DNA from: Rhodococcus sp. HNM0563
Lineage (GTDB): Bacteria; Actinomycetota; Actinomycetes; Mycobacteriales; Mycobacteriaceae
Assembly (NCBI RefSeq): GCF_012726195.1
Contig: NZ_JAASAF010000009.1
Location: 62,001 to 126,000, forward strand
Length of the DNA: 64,000 nucleotides
Reading direction: 5' to 3'
Within the stretch, counting starts at the first letter, position 1, and each line of letters opens with the position of its first letter. The notes under the pieces are model-generated. The model saw only the letters and a program-made list of their open reading frames with translations, ran no database searches and was not told where the DNA came from. The position numbers and the translations under genes are program-made. Positions 55,188 through 64,000 of the stretch are shown in pieces.

Positions 55188-55988
55188 TCACCGGTGGGCC
55201 CACGACGGGGGTCGCCGCTGAAGGAAGGCCGTCATCCCCTCGACTGCCTCGTCCGAACCGAACAGCTCGGCCGATTGCGCTGCGAGTTCAGCACCGTGCC
55301 GATCGAAATCGTCCAGCATCTGTCGCGTGAGCAGTTGCTTCGACGCCGCGAGGCCCCGCGGTGAGCACTCGCGGAACTCGGCGAGCAGTTCCGCTACGGT
55401 ATCGGCCGGGTCATCGGCGGTGATCGTCACCAGGCCGTGCGCACGGGCCTCCTCGGGACCGAAACGCTCCCCGGTGAGGAAATACCGTGAGGCAGCCCGC
55501 GACGACAGTCGCGGTAACACAGTCAGGGAAACGATCGAGGCAGCCAGTCCCAGACGTGCCTCGGTGAGGGCGAAGGTGGTGCGCGGACCCGCTACGACGA
55601 CGTCGCAGGCACCGACGATCCCCATCCCACCGGCCCGGACATGGCCGTCGATCTGCCCGACAACAGGTTTGGGTGTTTCGAGGATCTGCCGCAACAGACC
55701 GGTCATCTCGCGGGTCCGGTCCGCGGCCGCTTCCGCCGGCGTCCCCCTCGAATCAGCGCTGCCGGCCTCGCGCAGATCCGCTCCGGCACAGAATGTTCCG
55801 CTGGTGTGCGTGAGGACGATAGCGCGCACCTGAGGATCCGCGGCCGCGTTGCCGAGCCGTTTCTGCAGCTGATGCAGCAGGGTCGACGACAGGGCGTTGC
55901 GGTTGTGCGGCGAGTCCAATGTCAGTGTCGCGGCACCGTGGGCGACGTCGTAGCGTACGAGCGGATCTTCGGATTCGGTGTGCGTCAT
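55188..55988 (-). CDS. Enoyl-CoA hydratase/isomerase-family protein
   Basis: A 266-residue crotonase-fold protein. The oxyanion-hole strands are SGTFCAGADLREAG (about residue 65) and GHVRAGGMGIVGACDVVVAG (about 115-135). It would hydrate the enoyl-CoA made by the acyl-CoA dehydrogenases or the carboxylated product. It is the last gene of the carboxylase operon, 13 bases after the first acyl-CoA dehydrogenase gene. Confidence 0.88.
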   Translation of the reverse strand: MTHTESEDPLVRYDVAHGAATLTLDSPHNRNALSSTLLHQLQKRLGNAAADPQVRAIVLTHTSGTFCAGADLREAGSADSRGTPAEAAADRTREMTGLLRQILETPKPVVGQIDGHVRAGGMGIVGACDVVVAGPRTTFALTEARLGLAASIVSLTVLPRLSSRAASRYFLTGERFGPEEARAHGLVTITADDPADTVAELLAEFRECSPRGLAASKQLLTRQMLDDFDRHGAELAAQSAELFGSDEAVEGMTAFLQRRPPSWAHR

Positions 55989-56001
55989 GACATCCCCTGC
56001 C

Positions 56002-57162
56002 CTAGTAGGAACGCGGCAGTCCCAGCGAGTGCTGCGCCACGAAATTCAGGATCATCTCGCGGCTGACCGGGGCCACCCTGGCTATCCTGGCGGCCCCCAG
56101 CATCGCGGCGAGACCGTACTCCTGAGTAAGTCCTCCTCCTCCGTGCGTCTGTATGGCCTGGTCCAGGCTGGCGATAGCAGCTTCACCCGCTGCATACTTG
56201 GCCATGTTCGCGGCCTCGGCTGCGCCGAAATCGTCCCCGCTGTCGTAGAGGGACGCGGCCTTCTGCATCATCAGCTTCGCGAGCTCGACTTCGATCTTGC
56301 GCTGCGCCAACGGGTGTGCAAGACCTTGATGCGCACCGATCGGTTCCTTCCATACGGTACGTTCGCCTGCGTATTTCACTGCGGCATCGAGCGCGTAGCG
56401 ACCCATACCGACGGCCATGGCTGCGCCGAGGATGCGTTCGGGGTTGAGTCCGGCGAACAACTGCGCGAGTGCCGCGTCGGGCTCGCCGACGAGTGCGGCC
56501 GCCGGAAGGCGGACGGCGTCGAGGAAGAGGGTGAACTGACGGTCGGGTTCGATGATGTCCATTTCCATCGGAGTCTTGGTGAACCCGTCGGCATCGGTAG
56601 GCACGATGAACAGCGCGGGACGCAGCTTCCCGGTGCGGGCATCCGTGGTGCGAGCGACGATGAGGACAGCATCTGCCTGATCGACGCCCGAGATGAACAC
56701 CTTGCTGCCCGACAGAATCCACTCGTCGCCGTCACGCTCGGCGACGGTGCCGATCTTGTGGGAGTTCGAACCGGCGTCCGCTTCGGTGATTCCGAAGGCC
56801 ATGATCTTCGATCCGTCGGCAAGCCCGGGCAACCACTGCTGCTTTTGCTCCGATGTTCCGTACTTGGAGATGATGGTTCCGCAGATGGCGGGTGAGACGA
56901 CAACGAGCAGCAGGCCACATCCGTGTGCCGCGAGTTCTTCCTGCACCAGCGCCAATTCGTAGATTCCGGCACCGCCGCCGCCGTACTCCTCGGGAAGGTT
57001 CACACCGAGAAATCCGAGTTTCGCTGCATCCGACCATAATTCGGTCAGCGGCTCGTTCCTACGTGATTTCGGAAGTACGTAATCGACGTAGTTGTAACGT
57101 TGGGCCAGAGACGCTACGGCTGCTCGGAGCGCTTTCTGTTCTTCCGTTTCGACGATGTTCAT
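56002..57162 (-). CDS. Acyl-CoA dehydrogenase
   Basis: A 386-residue FAD acyl-CoA dehydrogenase. Markers are MAFGITEADAGSNSHKIGTVAERD (flavin contact), SGSKVFISGVDQADAVLIVA and the C-terminal THGGGGLTQEYGLAAMLGAARI. The catalytic Glu region was not pinned down. Its ATG overlaps the biotin carboxylase stop by 4 bases. It probably introduces the double bond needed before carboxylation or hydration. Confidence 0.9.
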   Translation of the reverse strand: MNIVETEEQKALRAAVASLAQRYNYVDYVLPKSRRNEPLTELWSDAAKLGFLGVNLPEEYGGGGAGIYELALVQEELAAHGCGLLLVVVSPAICGTIISKYGTSEQKQQWLPGLADGSKIMAFGITEADAGSNSHKIGTVAERDGDEWILSGSKVFISGVDQADAVLIVARTTDARTGKLRPALFIVPTDADGFTKTPMEMDIIEPDRQFTLFLDAVRLPAAALVGEPDAALAQLFAGLNPERILGAAMAVGMGRYALDAAVKYAGERTVWKEPIGAHQGLAHPLAQRKIEVELAKLMMQKAASLYDSGDDFGAAEAANMAKYAAGEAAIASLDQAIQTHGGGGLTQEYGLAAMLGAARIARVAPVSREMILNFVAQHSLGLPRSY

Positions 57163-59225
57163 TCACGTTCTCCTGAGGTAGCGGATCGATCCTCACCCGG
57201 GACCTGATCCTCGCCCGATACTTGATCCTCGGCGGATACGACGGCAAGCACTGTGCCGACGTCGACCTGGGAGCCGACGACGACCGCGAGCTCGGTGAGC
57301 ACTCCAGCACTGGGCGCAGTAACCGTGTGCTCCATCTTCATCGCCTCGAGCCACAGAATGGGCTGGCCTGCGGTGACAGTGTCACCGACAGCCGCACCGA
57401 GTCCGATCACCGAGCCCGGCATGGGGGCAAGGAGTGATCCCCCGTCGCGGTGCGATGCGGGATCCGCGAAACGCGGTACCACCTGTAACCGGACCGGTCC
57501 GAGCGACGAGTCGACGTGAACGGTGTCGTCGTACCGCGCGACGGCGAACTCACGGCGCACGCCGTCGTGGTCGAGGACGACGCGTTCGGGCATGCACTCG
57601 ACAAGGACGACGCCGGGGAATTCGTCTGCCACCAGTCCGGTCCTGGTACGGCGATACCGGATTTCATGCTCACCATGGTTGCCGAGAAACTTCTTGGTCT
57701 GAGGCGCCGAGGGCAAGTTGCGCCATCCCGCCGGAATACCTGCTCCGACGGTCGCTGTGGCGCGATTGTTCGCCGAGTCCGCCAGGGCGGCCACAAGCGC
57801 GGACATCGCTTCCGCTTCCGGGGACGCGACCGCGGCCGACAGCGTGCCGAGACCGTGTGTGCCGAAGAACGCGGTATCGGTGTCGCCTGCCAGGAATGCC
57901 GGATGACGGAGCACGTTCACCAGAAGGTCGCGATTGGTGTGGATTCCATGGATCTCGGCTCCGATGAGCGCGCGTGCAAGTATCCGTGCGGCGGCCGTCC
58001 GTGTCTGTGCGAAAGAGATCACCTTTGCGAGCATCGCGTCGTAGTGAATTCCTACCTGCGATCCGTCGACGACACCCGAATCCAGTCGGATACCGTTGCT
58101 GCGGAGTGCTCCGAACTCGATGACTGTGCCCGGCACCGTAATCCGGTGCACCACCCCGGCCTGCGGTCGCCAGTCATGCGCCGGGTCCTCGGCATAGAGC
58201 CTGACCTCGATCGAATGCCCACGGACCGGGGGTGGTTCGGGGTCGAGTTTGGCGCCGTCGGCGATGCGCAGTTGCAGATCGACCAGATCGAGCCCGGTCA
58301 CACATTCGGTGACGGGGTGTTCGACCTGAAGACGAGTGTTCATCTCGAGGAAGTAGAAGTCGCCCGCATCTCCGGATGTCAGGAATTCGACGGTGCCAGC
58401 CCCCTCGTAGCCGATGGCTTCGGCGGCACGACGAGCGGCATCGAACAGCTTGTCGCGCATACCTGGAACTGCCTCGACAAGCGGTGAGGGCGCCTCTTCG
58501 ACGACCTTCTGATGCCGGCGCTGAATAGAACATTCCCGCTCGCCGACCGCCCACACGGTGCCGTGCCGATCCGCGAGCACCTGCACCTCGATGTGTCGTC
58601 CGGTGTCGAGATAGCGCTCGCAGAAGACCGTCGGATCACCGAACGCCGACTCCGCTTCCCGGCGGGCCGCCTCGAGTTGCGCGGGCAGCTCTCCCGCCGA
58701 CCGCACGATCCGCATCCCGCGTCCACCACCGCCTGCGGACGCCTTGATCATGACGGGCAGGTCGGCGTCGGTGACCCGGTCCGGGTCGAGTTCCGTGAGG
58801 ACCGGTACGCCTGCGTCCGCCATGATCTTCTTCGCCTCGACCTTCGATCCCATGCGGGAGATCGAGTCGGGACGCGGTCCGATCCAAGTGAGTCCGGCGT
58901 CGAGAACTGATTGTGCGAACTCGTGGTTCTCGGAAAGGAATCCGTATCCGGGATGGATCGCATCGGCACCGGCGGCGTGCGCCGCCGCGATGAGCGCGTC
59001 CGCGTTGAGGTACGTGTCTGCGGGCGAGGTTCCCGGGAGCCGCACCGCGACGTCCGCGTCGGCCACGTGCGGACTGCCTGAATCGGCGTCGGAGAACACC
59101 GCAACGGTGCCGAGTCCTGCTCGGTGGCACGACGCGAACACTCTCCGGGCGATCTCTCCACGATTGGCGACGAGAACGGTCTCGATCCCCGCCTGGAACA
59201 CCGCGTTGCTTGCTGTGTCGGTCAC
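57159..59225 (-). CDS. Acyl-CoA carboxylase alpha subunit (biotin carboxylase + BCCP)
   Basis: A 688-residue subunit. The biotin carboxylase and ATP-grasp domains have VLVANRGEIARRVFASCHRAG, IMIKASAGGGGRGMRIV and EMNTRLQVEHPVTECVTG. A middle BT domain and a C-terminal biotinyl domain with LWLEAMKMEHTVTAP (biotin on the Lys of MKM) follow. With the next-encoded carboxyltransferase it would carboxylate a branched or unsaturated acyl-CoA, as in LiuD/AtuF or methylcrotonyl/geranyl-CoA carboxylases. The exact acyl group is not readable. Confidence 0.92.
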   Translation of the reverse strand: MTDTASNAVFQAGIETVLVANRGEIARRVFASCHRAGLGTVAVFSDADSGSPHVADADVAVRLPGTSPADTYLNADALIAAAHAAGADAIHPGYGFLSENHEFAQSVLDAGLTWIGPRPDSISRMGSKVEAKKIMADAGVPVLTELDPDRVTDADLPVMIKASAGGGGRGMRIVRSAGELPAQLEAARREAESAFGDPTVFCERYLDTGRHIEVQVLADRHGTVWAVGERECSIQRRHQKVVEEAPSPLVEAVPGMRDKLFDAARRAAEAIGYEGAGTVEFLTSGDAGDFYFLEMNTRLQVEHPVTECVTGLDLVDLQLRIADGAKLDPEPPPVRGHSIEVRLYAEDPAHDWRPQAGVVHRITVPGTVIEFGALRSNGIRLDSGVVDGSQVGIHYDAMLAKVISFAQTRTAAARILARALIGAEIHGIHTNRDLLVNVLRHPAFLAGDTDTAFFGTHGLGTLSAAVASPEAEAMSALVAALADSANNRATATVGAGIPAGWRNLPSAPQTKKFLGNHGEHEIRYRRTRTGLVADEFPGVVLVECMPERVVLDHDGVRREFAVARYDDTVHVDSSLGPVRLQVVPRFADPASHRDGGSLLAPMPGSVIGLGAAVGDTVTAGQPILWLEAMKMEHTVTAPSAGVLTELAVVVGSQVDVGTVLAVVSAEDQVSGEDQVPGEDRSATSGERE

Positions 59226-59233
59226 TGTCTACC

Positions 59234-60832
59234 TCACATCCGGAAGACGCCGAAGCTGTCGGCGCCCTCGATCGGCGCGGTGGCGATCGCCGAAAGGCAC
59301 ATGCCCACCACTGTGCGGGTGTCGCGGGGGTCGATGATGCCGTCGTCGTAGAGCCGTCCGGACAGGAACATCGGCAGTGATTCGGCCTCGATCTGATTCT
59401 CGATTGCGGCCCGCATCGCCTCGTCCGCAGCTTCGTCGAACGCCTGACCCCGAGACTCTGCTGCGGCGCGCCCGACGATCGAGATGACGCCGGCAAGTTG
59501 CGCACCACCCATCACCGCCGATCGCGCACTCGGCCACGCGAAGAGAAAGCGCGGGTCGAAGGCACGCCCGCACATGCCGTAGTGCCCTGCTCCATAGGAT
59601 GCGCCGAGCAGGATCGAGATGTGCGGCACGGTCGAGTTGGCGACCGCGTTGATCATCATGGCACCGTGTTTGATCATGCCGCGTTCCTCGTACTCACGGC
59701 CGACCATGTACCCGGTGGTGTTGTGCAAGAACAGCAGTGGCGTGTCCGCACGATTCGCCAGCTGGATGAACTGGGCGGCCTTCTGCGATTCCTCGTTGAA
59801 CAGCACACCCCGGGCGTTGGCGAGTATGCCGACCGGGAATCCGTGCAGCTGCGCCCATCCGGTGACGAGCGACGACCCGTACAGGGGTTTGAACTCGTCG
59901 AAATCGGAGTCGTCGACGATGCGGGCTATCACCTCGTGCGGGTCGAAGGGCCGCTTGAGGTCGCCGGGCACGATCCCGATCAGCTCTTCCGCGTCGTACC
60001 GGGGTTCGGGCGCGTTCGGAACGGCCGAGGGTCCGCGCTTGCGGTGGTTGAGCCTCCGCACGATGTTGCGCCCGAGGCGCACTGCATCGTGTTCGTCGAC
60101 CGCGAAGTAGTCGGCCGAACCGGATGTGCGGGCGTGCATTTCGGCACCGCCGAGGGCTTCGTCGTCGGATTCTTCACCCGTGGCCATCTTCACGAGCGGG
60201 GGCCCGGCCAGAAAGACCTTGGACCGCTCCTTGATCATGACGACGTGATCGGACATGCCGGGTATGTAGGCGCCGCCGGCAGTGGAGTTGCCGAACACCA
60301 AGGCGATGGTTGGGATACCGGCGGCAGACAAGCGCGTGAGGTCGCGGAAGAGGCGCCCGCCGGGAATGAACACCTCTTTCTGGGTAGGTAGATCGGCCCC
60401 TCCCGATTCCACAAGTGAGATCAGCGGCATCCGGTTCTGGAGAGCGATATCGTTGGCGCGCAGACTCTTGCGCAGGGTCCACGGGTTGCTGGTGCCACCG
60501 CGTACCGTCGGGTCGTTTGCGACGATCACGCACTCGACGCCTTCGACGACGCCGATACCCGTGACCACACTGGCTCCGACGGGGAACTCGGTGCCCCAGG
60601 CCGCGAGAGACGAGAGTTCGAGGAAGGGCGAGTCGGGATCGACCAGCAGTTCGATCCGCTCCCGGGGCAGAAGTTTGCCGCGGTCGTGGTGCCTGCGGAC
60701 GTACTTCTCGCCGCCGCCCGCGAGCGCCTTGAAATTCTCGGCGTCCAGGTCCGCGAGGCGCTCGCGCATCGCGTCGGCGGCAGCACAGAATTCGACGGAG
60801 TCGGGATCGAGGGACGACGGCAATATGCTCAC
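59234..60832 (-). CDS. Acyl-CoA carboxylase carboxyltransferase (beta) subunit
   Basis: A 532-residue carboxyltransferase of the methylcrotonyl/geranyl-CoA carboxylase beta type. It has RHHDRGKLLPRERIELLVDP, LISLVESGGADLPTQKEVF, FGNSTAGGAYIPGMSD and ILLGASYGAGHYGMCGRAFDP. The start is the GTG at 60832 (VSILPSSLDP), which overlaps the upstream acyl-CoA dehydrogenase stop by 4 bases; the longer frame is a shadow. It lies 8 bases before the alpha subunit. Confidence 0.93.
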   Translation of the reverse strand: MSILPSSLDPDSVEFCAAADAMRERLADLDAENFKALAGGGEKYVRRHHDRGKLLPRERIELLVDPDSPFLELSSLAAWGTEFPVGASVVTGIGVVEGVECVIVANDPTVRGGTSNPWTLRKSLRANDIALQNRMPLISLVESGGADLPTQKEVFIPGGRLFRDLTRLSAAGIPTIALVFGNSTAGGAYIPGMSDHVVMIKERSKVFLAGPPLVKMATGEESDDEALGGAEMHARTSGSADYFAVDEHDAVRLGRNIVRRLNHRKRGPSAVPNAPEPRYDAEELIGIVPGDLKRPFDPHEVIARIVDDSDFDEFKPLYGSSLVTGWAQLHGFPVGILANARGVLFNEESQKAAQFIQLANRADTPLLFLHNTTGYMVGREYEERGMIKHGAMMINAVANSTVPHISILLGASYGAGHYGMCGRAFDPRFLFAWPSARSAVMGGAQLAGVISIVGRAAAESRGQAFDEAADEAMRAAIENQIEAESLPMFLSGRLYDDGIIDPRDTRTVVGMCLSAIATAPIEGADSFGVFRM

Positions 60833-61977
60833 CCGTGATACCCCAATCGCTTCGCGGCAAGTTCGATGAGGATCTCGCTGGTGCCTCCGCCGATACCGAG
60901 AATGCGCATGTCGCGGTACTGGCGTTCCACTTCGGACTCCGCCATGTAGCCGAGCCCACCGAAGAGTTGGACCGCCTGGTGCGCGACCCATTCGCCGGCC
61001 TCGACCGCGGTGTTCTTCGCGAAACACACCTCGGCGATGAGGTCCAGGTCGCCTCCGACTGCCCGTTCGACGAGGGCTCGCGAGTAGACGCGGGCGACGT
61101 CGATCCTGCGCGTCATGTCGGACAGGGTGCGCTGCACGGCCTGGCGAGTGATCAACGGGCGGCCGAACGTCTCCCGGTCGCGGCACCAGGCGATCGTCAG
61201 GTCGAGGCACCGCTGGGCACCCGAATAAGCCTGGGCGGCAAGGGCGATGCGCTCGGAAACGAAGCCTTGGGCGATCTGGAAGAAGCCGGAGTTCTCGGCG
61301 CCGACGAGGTTGGTGACCGGAACCCGGACGTCGACGAACGACAGTTCGGCCGTATCGGAGGCTCGCCAGCCCATTTTGTCGAGCTTGCGGGATACCGTGA
61401 ACCCCGGTGTGCCCTTTTCGATCACGAGCAGTGACACGCCTCCCGCGCCCGCCCCGCCGGTCCGGACGGCGGTGACGACGAAATCGGCGCGGCAGCCGGA
61501 CGTGATGTACGTCTTGGCGCCGTTGACGATGTAGTGGTCGCCGTCGCGCACCGCGGTGGTGGTCAGGTTCCCGACGTCGGATCCGCCGCCGGGTTCGGTG
61601 ATCGCGAGCGACCCGATGAGCTCGCCCGCGAGTGTGGGCTTCACCCATCGGTCGATCTGGTCGGGATCACCTGCGGCAATCAGGTGGGGCAGAGCGATCC
61701 CGCAGGTGAACAAGGATGCGAATGCGCCGCCGGAGGCTCCGGCCTCGTGGAATGCCTCGCACACGGTGAGTGTGTCGGCACTGTCTCCGCCGGAGCCACC
61801 GACCTCTTCGGGAAAGCCCACGCCGAGCAACCCGAGCGCAGCCGCCTTCTTGTGGAGTTCACGGGGAAGTTCGCCATCGCGCTCCCATTCGTCGAGATAC
61901 GGCAGGACGTCGCGTTCGACGAAGCCGGTGACGGTCTCGCGCAATGCACGGCGCTCGGGGCTGTTCCAGATGCTCAT
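60829..61977 (-). CDS. Acyl-CoA dehydrogenase (second)
   Basis: A 382-residue acyl-CoA dehydrogenase: GSLAITEPGGGSDVGNLTTTAV, NGAKTYITSGCRADFVVTAV and QLFGGLGYMAESEVERQYRD, ending GIGGGTSEILIELAAKRLGY, in the usual C-terminal position. The ATG at 61977 overlaps the AtuA-like gene's stop by 4 bases. It is distinct from the gene at 56002, so the operon has two dehydrogenation steps or two substrate ranges. Confidence 0.92.
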   Translation of the reverse strand: MSIWNSPERRALRETVTGFVERDVLPYLDEWERDGELPRELHKKAAALGLLGVGFPEEVGGSGGDSADTLTVCEAFHEAGASGGAFASLFTCGIALPHLIAAGDPDQIDRWVKPTLAGELIGSLAITEPGGGSDVGNLTTTAVRDGDHYIVNGAKTYITSGCRADFVVTAVRTGGAGAGGVSLLVIEKGTPGFTVSRKLDKMGWRASDTAELSFVDVRVPVTNLVGAENSGFFQIAQGFVSERIALAAQAYSGAQRCLDLTIAWCRDRETFGRPLITRQAVQRTLSDMTRRIDVARVYSRALVERAVGGDLDLIAEVCFAKNTAVEAGEWVAHQAVQLFGGLGYMAESEVERQYRDMRILGIGGGTSEILIELAAKRLGYHG

Positions 61978-63701
61978 GTGTGATCCTCCAGGAAGTCGAT
62001 CGGGATGTCGAGGTGGCGGGACCGCAGCCATTCGCCGAGCCCCTTGGCCTGCGGGTCGAATCTCGCGCGGGATGCCACACCCCTGCCGAGGATGCCTTCG
62101 ATCACGAAGTTGACGGCCCGCAGATTCGGCAGCAGGTGGCGCGTGACGTTCAGTGGCGCGGTTTCGGGAAGGAGAGTCTTGATGAGGTCGATGGTGAGAG
62201 TGTGTGCCAGCCAGCACCATTCGTCGTCTCCGCGTACCCACACGCCGATGTTGGCGTCACCGCCCTTATCTCCGCTGCGTGCGCCGGCCACCGCGCCGAG
62301 CGGTGCGCGACGGGTGGGACCGCCGGGGAACGGCGCGGGCAATTCAGGTGCATCGAGTGGGTCGAGGGTCCGGGTCTGTTCCGCAACCGGCACCTCGACG
62401 CGCGACCCGTCGGGAAGAACGGCCACGTGGGGAACCTGTGCGGCGTCGACGTAGCCCGCCGTGTACACGCCGTAGACACTTCCGGAGCCGGGCGGCGCGG
62501 TCAGCGACAATCCGGGATATCCGGCGAGCGCGAACTCCACCGCAGCCGCAGTGAATCCGCGTCCGACGACCTTCGGGTCGGGGTCACGCACCGTGCAGCG
62601 CAGCAGCGCACTCGCAGCTTCCTCGGTGTCCGCGTCGGGGTGGTCGGTGCGGGCGAGGGTCCATTCCAATTCGGCGGGACGGGTCGGCAGGTTCGCCTCC
62701 ATCTGGCGCCGCATGAGTTGCGCCTTGGCCTCGATGTCGAGTCCGGTGAGGATGAATTCGACCTGGTTGTGGAATCCCGCGAGGGCGTTGAGGCACACCT
62801 TGAGTGTGGGCGGTGGCGCCTCACCCCGCACGCCGGTGAGCCTGACGCGGTCGGGGCCGACCTGTTCGAGCCGGACTGTATCGATTCGTGTGGTGACGTC
62901 GGGGCCCGCGTAGCGCCCGCCTGTGACTTCGTACAACAGTTGCGCCGTCACGGTTCCCACGGTGACCGCGCCACCTGTCCCGGGGTGTTTGGTGATCGTC
63001 GACGATCCGTCGGCCTCGATCTCGGCGATCGGGAATCCGGGACGCTCGAGGGTGTCGAGTTCGGTGAAGAACGCGTAGTTGCCGCCGGTTGCCTGGGTAC
63101 CACATTCGATCACGTGCCCTGCGGCGACCGCGCCCGCGAGGGCATCGAAATCGTCTCGTGCCCAGTCGAAGTGGGCGGCGGCTGGACCGACGATGACAGA
63201 TGCGTCGGTGACGCGTCCGGTGACGACGATGTCGGCGCCCGCGTTCAGACAATCCACGATCCCCCACGCGCCGAGATAGGCGTTGGCGGTGAGCGGCGGA
63301 GGGTCGCCGGTCAGGCCGATTTCCTCGACGCGGGCGATGAGATCGTCACCTTCGACGTGAGCGATGTTCGGAGCGAGTCCGAGTGTGTCCGCGAGATCGC
63401 GCAGTGCTGCAGCGAGACCCGCGGGGTTGAGTCCGCCCGCGTTCGCAACCAGGCGTACGCCCTTGTCCAATGCAAGACCCATGCACTCTTCGGCTTGGCG
63501 CAAGAATGTCTTGGCGTAGCCGGTGGCGGGATCCTTCATGCGGTCGCGGCCGAGAATCAGCATGGTCAGTTCCGCGAGATAGTCGCCGGTGAGATAGTCG
63601 AGTTCGCCGCCTTCGAGCATCTCGCGCATCGCTGACAGGCGATCTCCGTAGAAACCGGAGCAGTTGCCGATTCGCACTACGGCGGAGCGCTCCCGATTCA
63701 C
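61974..63701 (-). CDS. AtuA-like protein (DUF1446, acyclic terpene utilization family)
   Basis: A 575-residue protein with the DUF1446 start [21 protein letters not shown], a middle [14 protein letters not shown] region and a C-terminal part [24 protein letters not shown] (the AtuA C-terminal domain). In Pseudomonas, AtuA is needed for citronellol/geraniol catabolism, but its reaction is unknown. The GTG at 63701 overlaps the preceding stop by 4 bases. The combination with a carboxylase pair points to a branched or isoprenoid acyl-CoA. Confidence 0.88.
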   Translation of the reverse strand: MNRERSAVVRIGNCSGFYGDRLSAMREMLEGGELDYLTGDYLAELTMLILGRDRMKDPATGYAKTFLRQAEECMGLALDKGVRLVANAGGLNPAGLAAALRDLADTLGLAPNIAHVEGDDLIARVEEIGLTGDPPPLTANAYLGAWGIVDCLNAGADIVVTGRVTDASVIVGPAAAHFDWARDDFDALAGAVAAGHVIECGTQATGGNYAFFTELDTLERPGFPIAEIEADGSSTITKHPGTGGAVTVGTVTAQLLYEVTGGRYAGPDVTTRIDTVRLEQVGPDRVRLTGVRGEAPPPTLKVCLNALAGFHNQVEFILTGLDIEAKAQLMRRQMEANLPTRPAELEWTLARTDHPDADTEEAASALLRCTVRDPDPKVVGRGFTAAAVEFALAGYPGLSLTAPPGSGSVYGVYTAGYVDAAQVPHVAVLPDGSRVEVPVAEQTRTLDPLDAPELPAPFPGGPTRRAPLGAVAGARSGDKGGDANIGVWVRGDDEWCWLAHTLTIDLIKTLLPETAPLNVTRHLLPNLRAVNFVIEGILGRGVASRARFDPQAKGLGEWLRSRHLDIPIDFLEDHT

Positions 63702-64000
63702 TGTGCTTTCCCACTTTGTTCGCGACCGGATCCGGGCGGGCCCGCGAATGCCTGCGCGATGTCGAGCCAGGCGTCGGCATCCGGCCCGCGTGCGACGAGC
63801 GCGGTGTCGCTGCGGTGCACACGCTGTGTGACGAGCAGGCAGAAGTCGAGTGCCGGACCGGTCACCGATTGCGCAGCGTCGTCCGGCCCCCAGGTCCAGG
63901 TGCTGCCGTCCGGTGCGGCGAGCTCGACGCGGAACGGCTCCGCCGGGACCGCGCGATCGCGGAGGACGAACGCGAAGTCGCGAGTGCGGACTCCGATGTG
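63698..64000 (-). CDS. TIGR03084-like protein (5' part beyond window)
   Basis: The visible 100 residues are the C-terminal part: [62 protein letters not shown] and [17 protein letters not shown]. This matches the tail of the TIGR03084 metal-binding, DinB/maleylpyruvate-isomerase-like family. It is coupled to the AtuA-like gene by GTGA and so belongs to the same operon. The N-terminal metal-binding helices are off the window. Confidence 0.75.
   Translation of the reverse strand, partial: HIGVRTRDFAFVLRDRAVPAEPFRVELAAPDGSTWTWGPDDAAQSVTGPALDFCLLVTQRVHRSDTALVARGPDADAWLDIAQAFAGPPGSGREQSGKAQ

Overview
The window is high-GC actinobacterial DNA, most likely from a Rhodococcus or close relative. The evidence is dense translationally coupled genes with GTG starts, a mycofactocin (mft) locus close to the rpsL-rpsG-fusA-tuf (str) operon, a KstR-box-controlled ketosteroid hydroxylase reductase, NDMA-type methanol dehydrogenase, DUF3558 lipoproteins and an Asp23 envelope operon. 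The species assignment is inference.

Layout. 1-1144: partial GAF-domain regulator. 1181-4819: mftG, mftF, mftE (minus). 4886-13710: a plus-strand block of a tandem GNAT, two TauD-family dioxygenases and a five-function peptide/nickel-type ABC transporter, with a divergent TetR; it physically separates mftEFG from the rest of the mycofactocin locus. 13803-21489 (minus): mftA-mftB-mftC-mftD followed by two FadH/OYE-type oxidoreductases and a mycofactocin-coupled SDR. The 31-residue precursor gene mftA lies at 21394-21489. Divergent from it are mftR and the overlapping methyltransferase gene mftM. 23029-27553: quinone-reductase-like flavoprotein, HxlR regulator and a coupled alcohol dehydrogenase/histidine kinase/response regulator trio (madA-madS-madR type).

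27687-30780: a cold-shock-domain gene, then a TetR/Rieske oxygenase pair with a perfect 12-bp-arm operator, flanked by two decayed mobile-element genes. 30793-33798: gamma-glutamyltransferase, ArsR regulator and its SRPBCC partner. 33824-37791 (minus): NDMA/mycofactocin-type methanol dehydrogenase (mno), then a MoxR ATPase and a VWA protein. 38015-43770: KstR box and kshB, MFS exporter, SPW protein, TetR, Asp/Glu racemase family protein and ferredoxin reductase. 43980-47892: Asp23/DUF2273/AmaP-like envelope operon interrupted by an apparently intact solo TnpB element. 48003-52375: tuf, fusA, rpsG, rpsL (minus). 52708-54499: two DUF3558 lipoproteins and a TetR. 54589-64000: TetR plus a fully coupled acyl-CoA carboxylase catabolic operon (enoyl-CoA hydratase, two acyl-CoA dehydrogenases, biotin carboxylase, carboxyltransferase, AtuA-like protein, partial TIGR03084-like protein).

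How they work together. Mycofactocin is a peptide-derived, glycosylated and methylated redox cofactor. MftA/B/C/D/E/F/M make it, MftG and possibly the OYE-type proteins handle its redox state, and the dedicated dehydrogenases in the window (the SDR, MadA, Mno) are the probable users. The window therefore holds a near-complete mycofactocin alcohol-oxidation system with its own two-component regulation and a candidate AAA+/VWA maturation pair.
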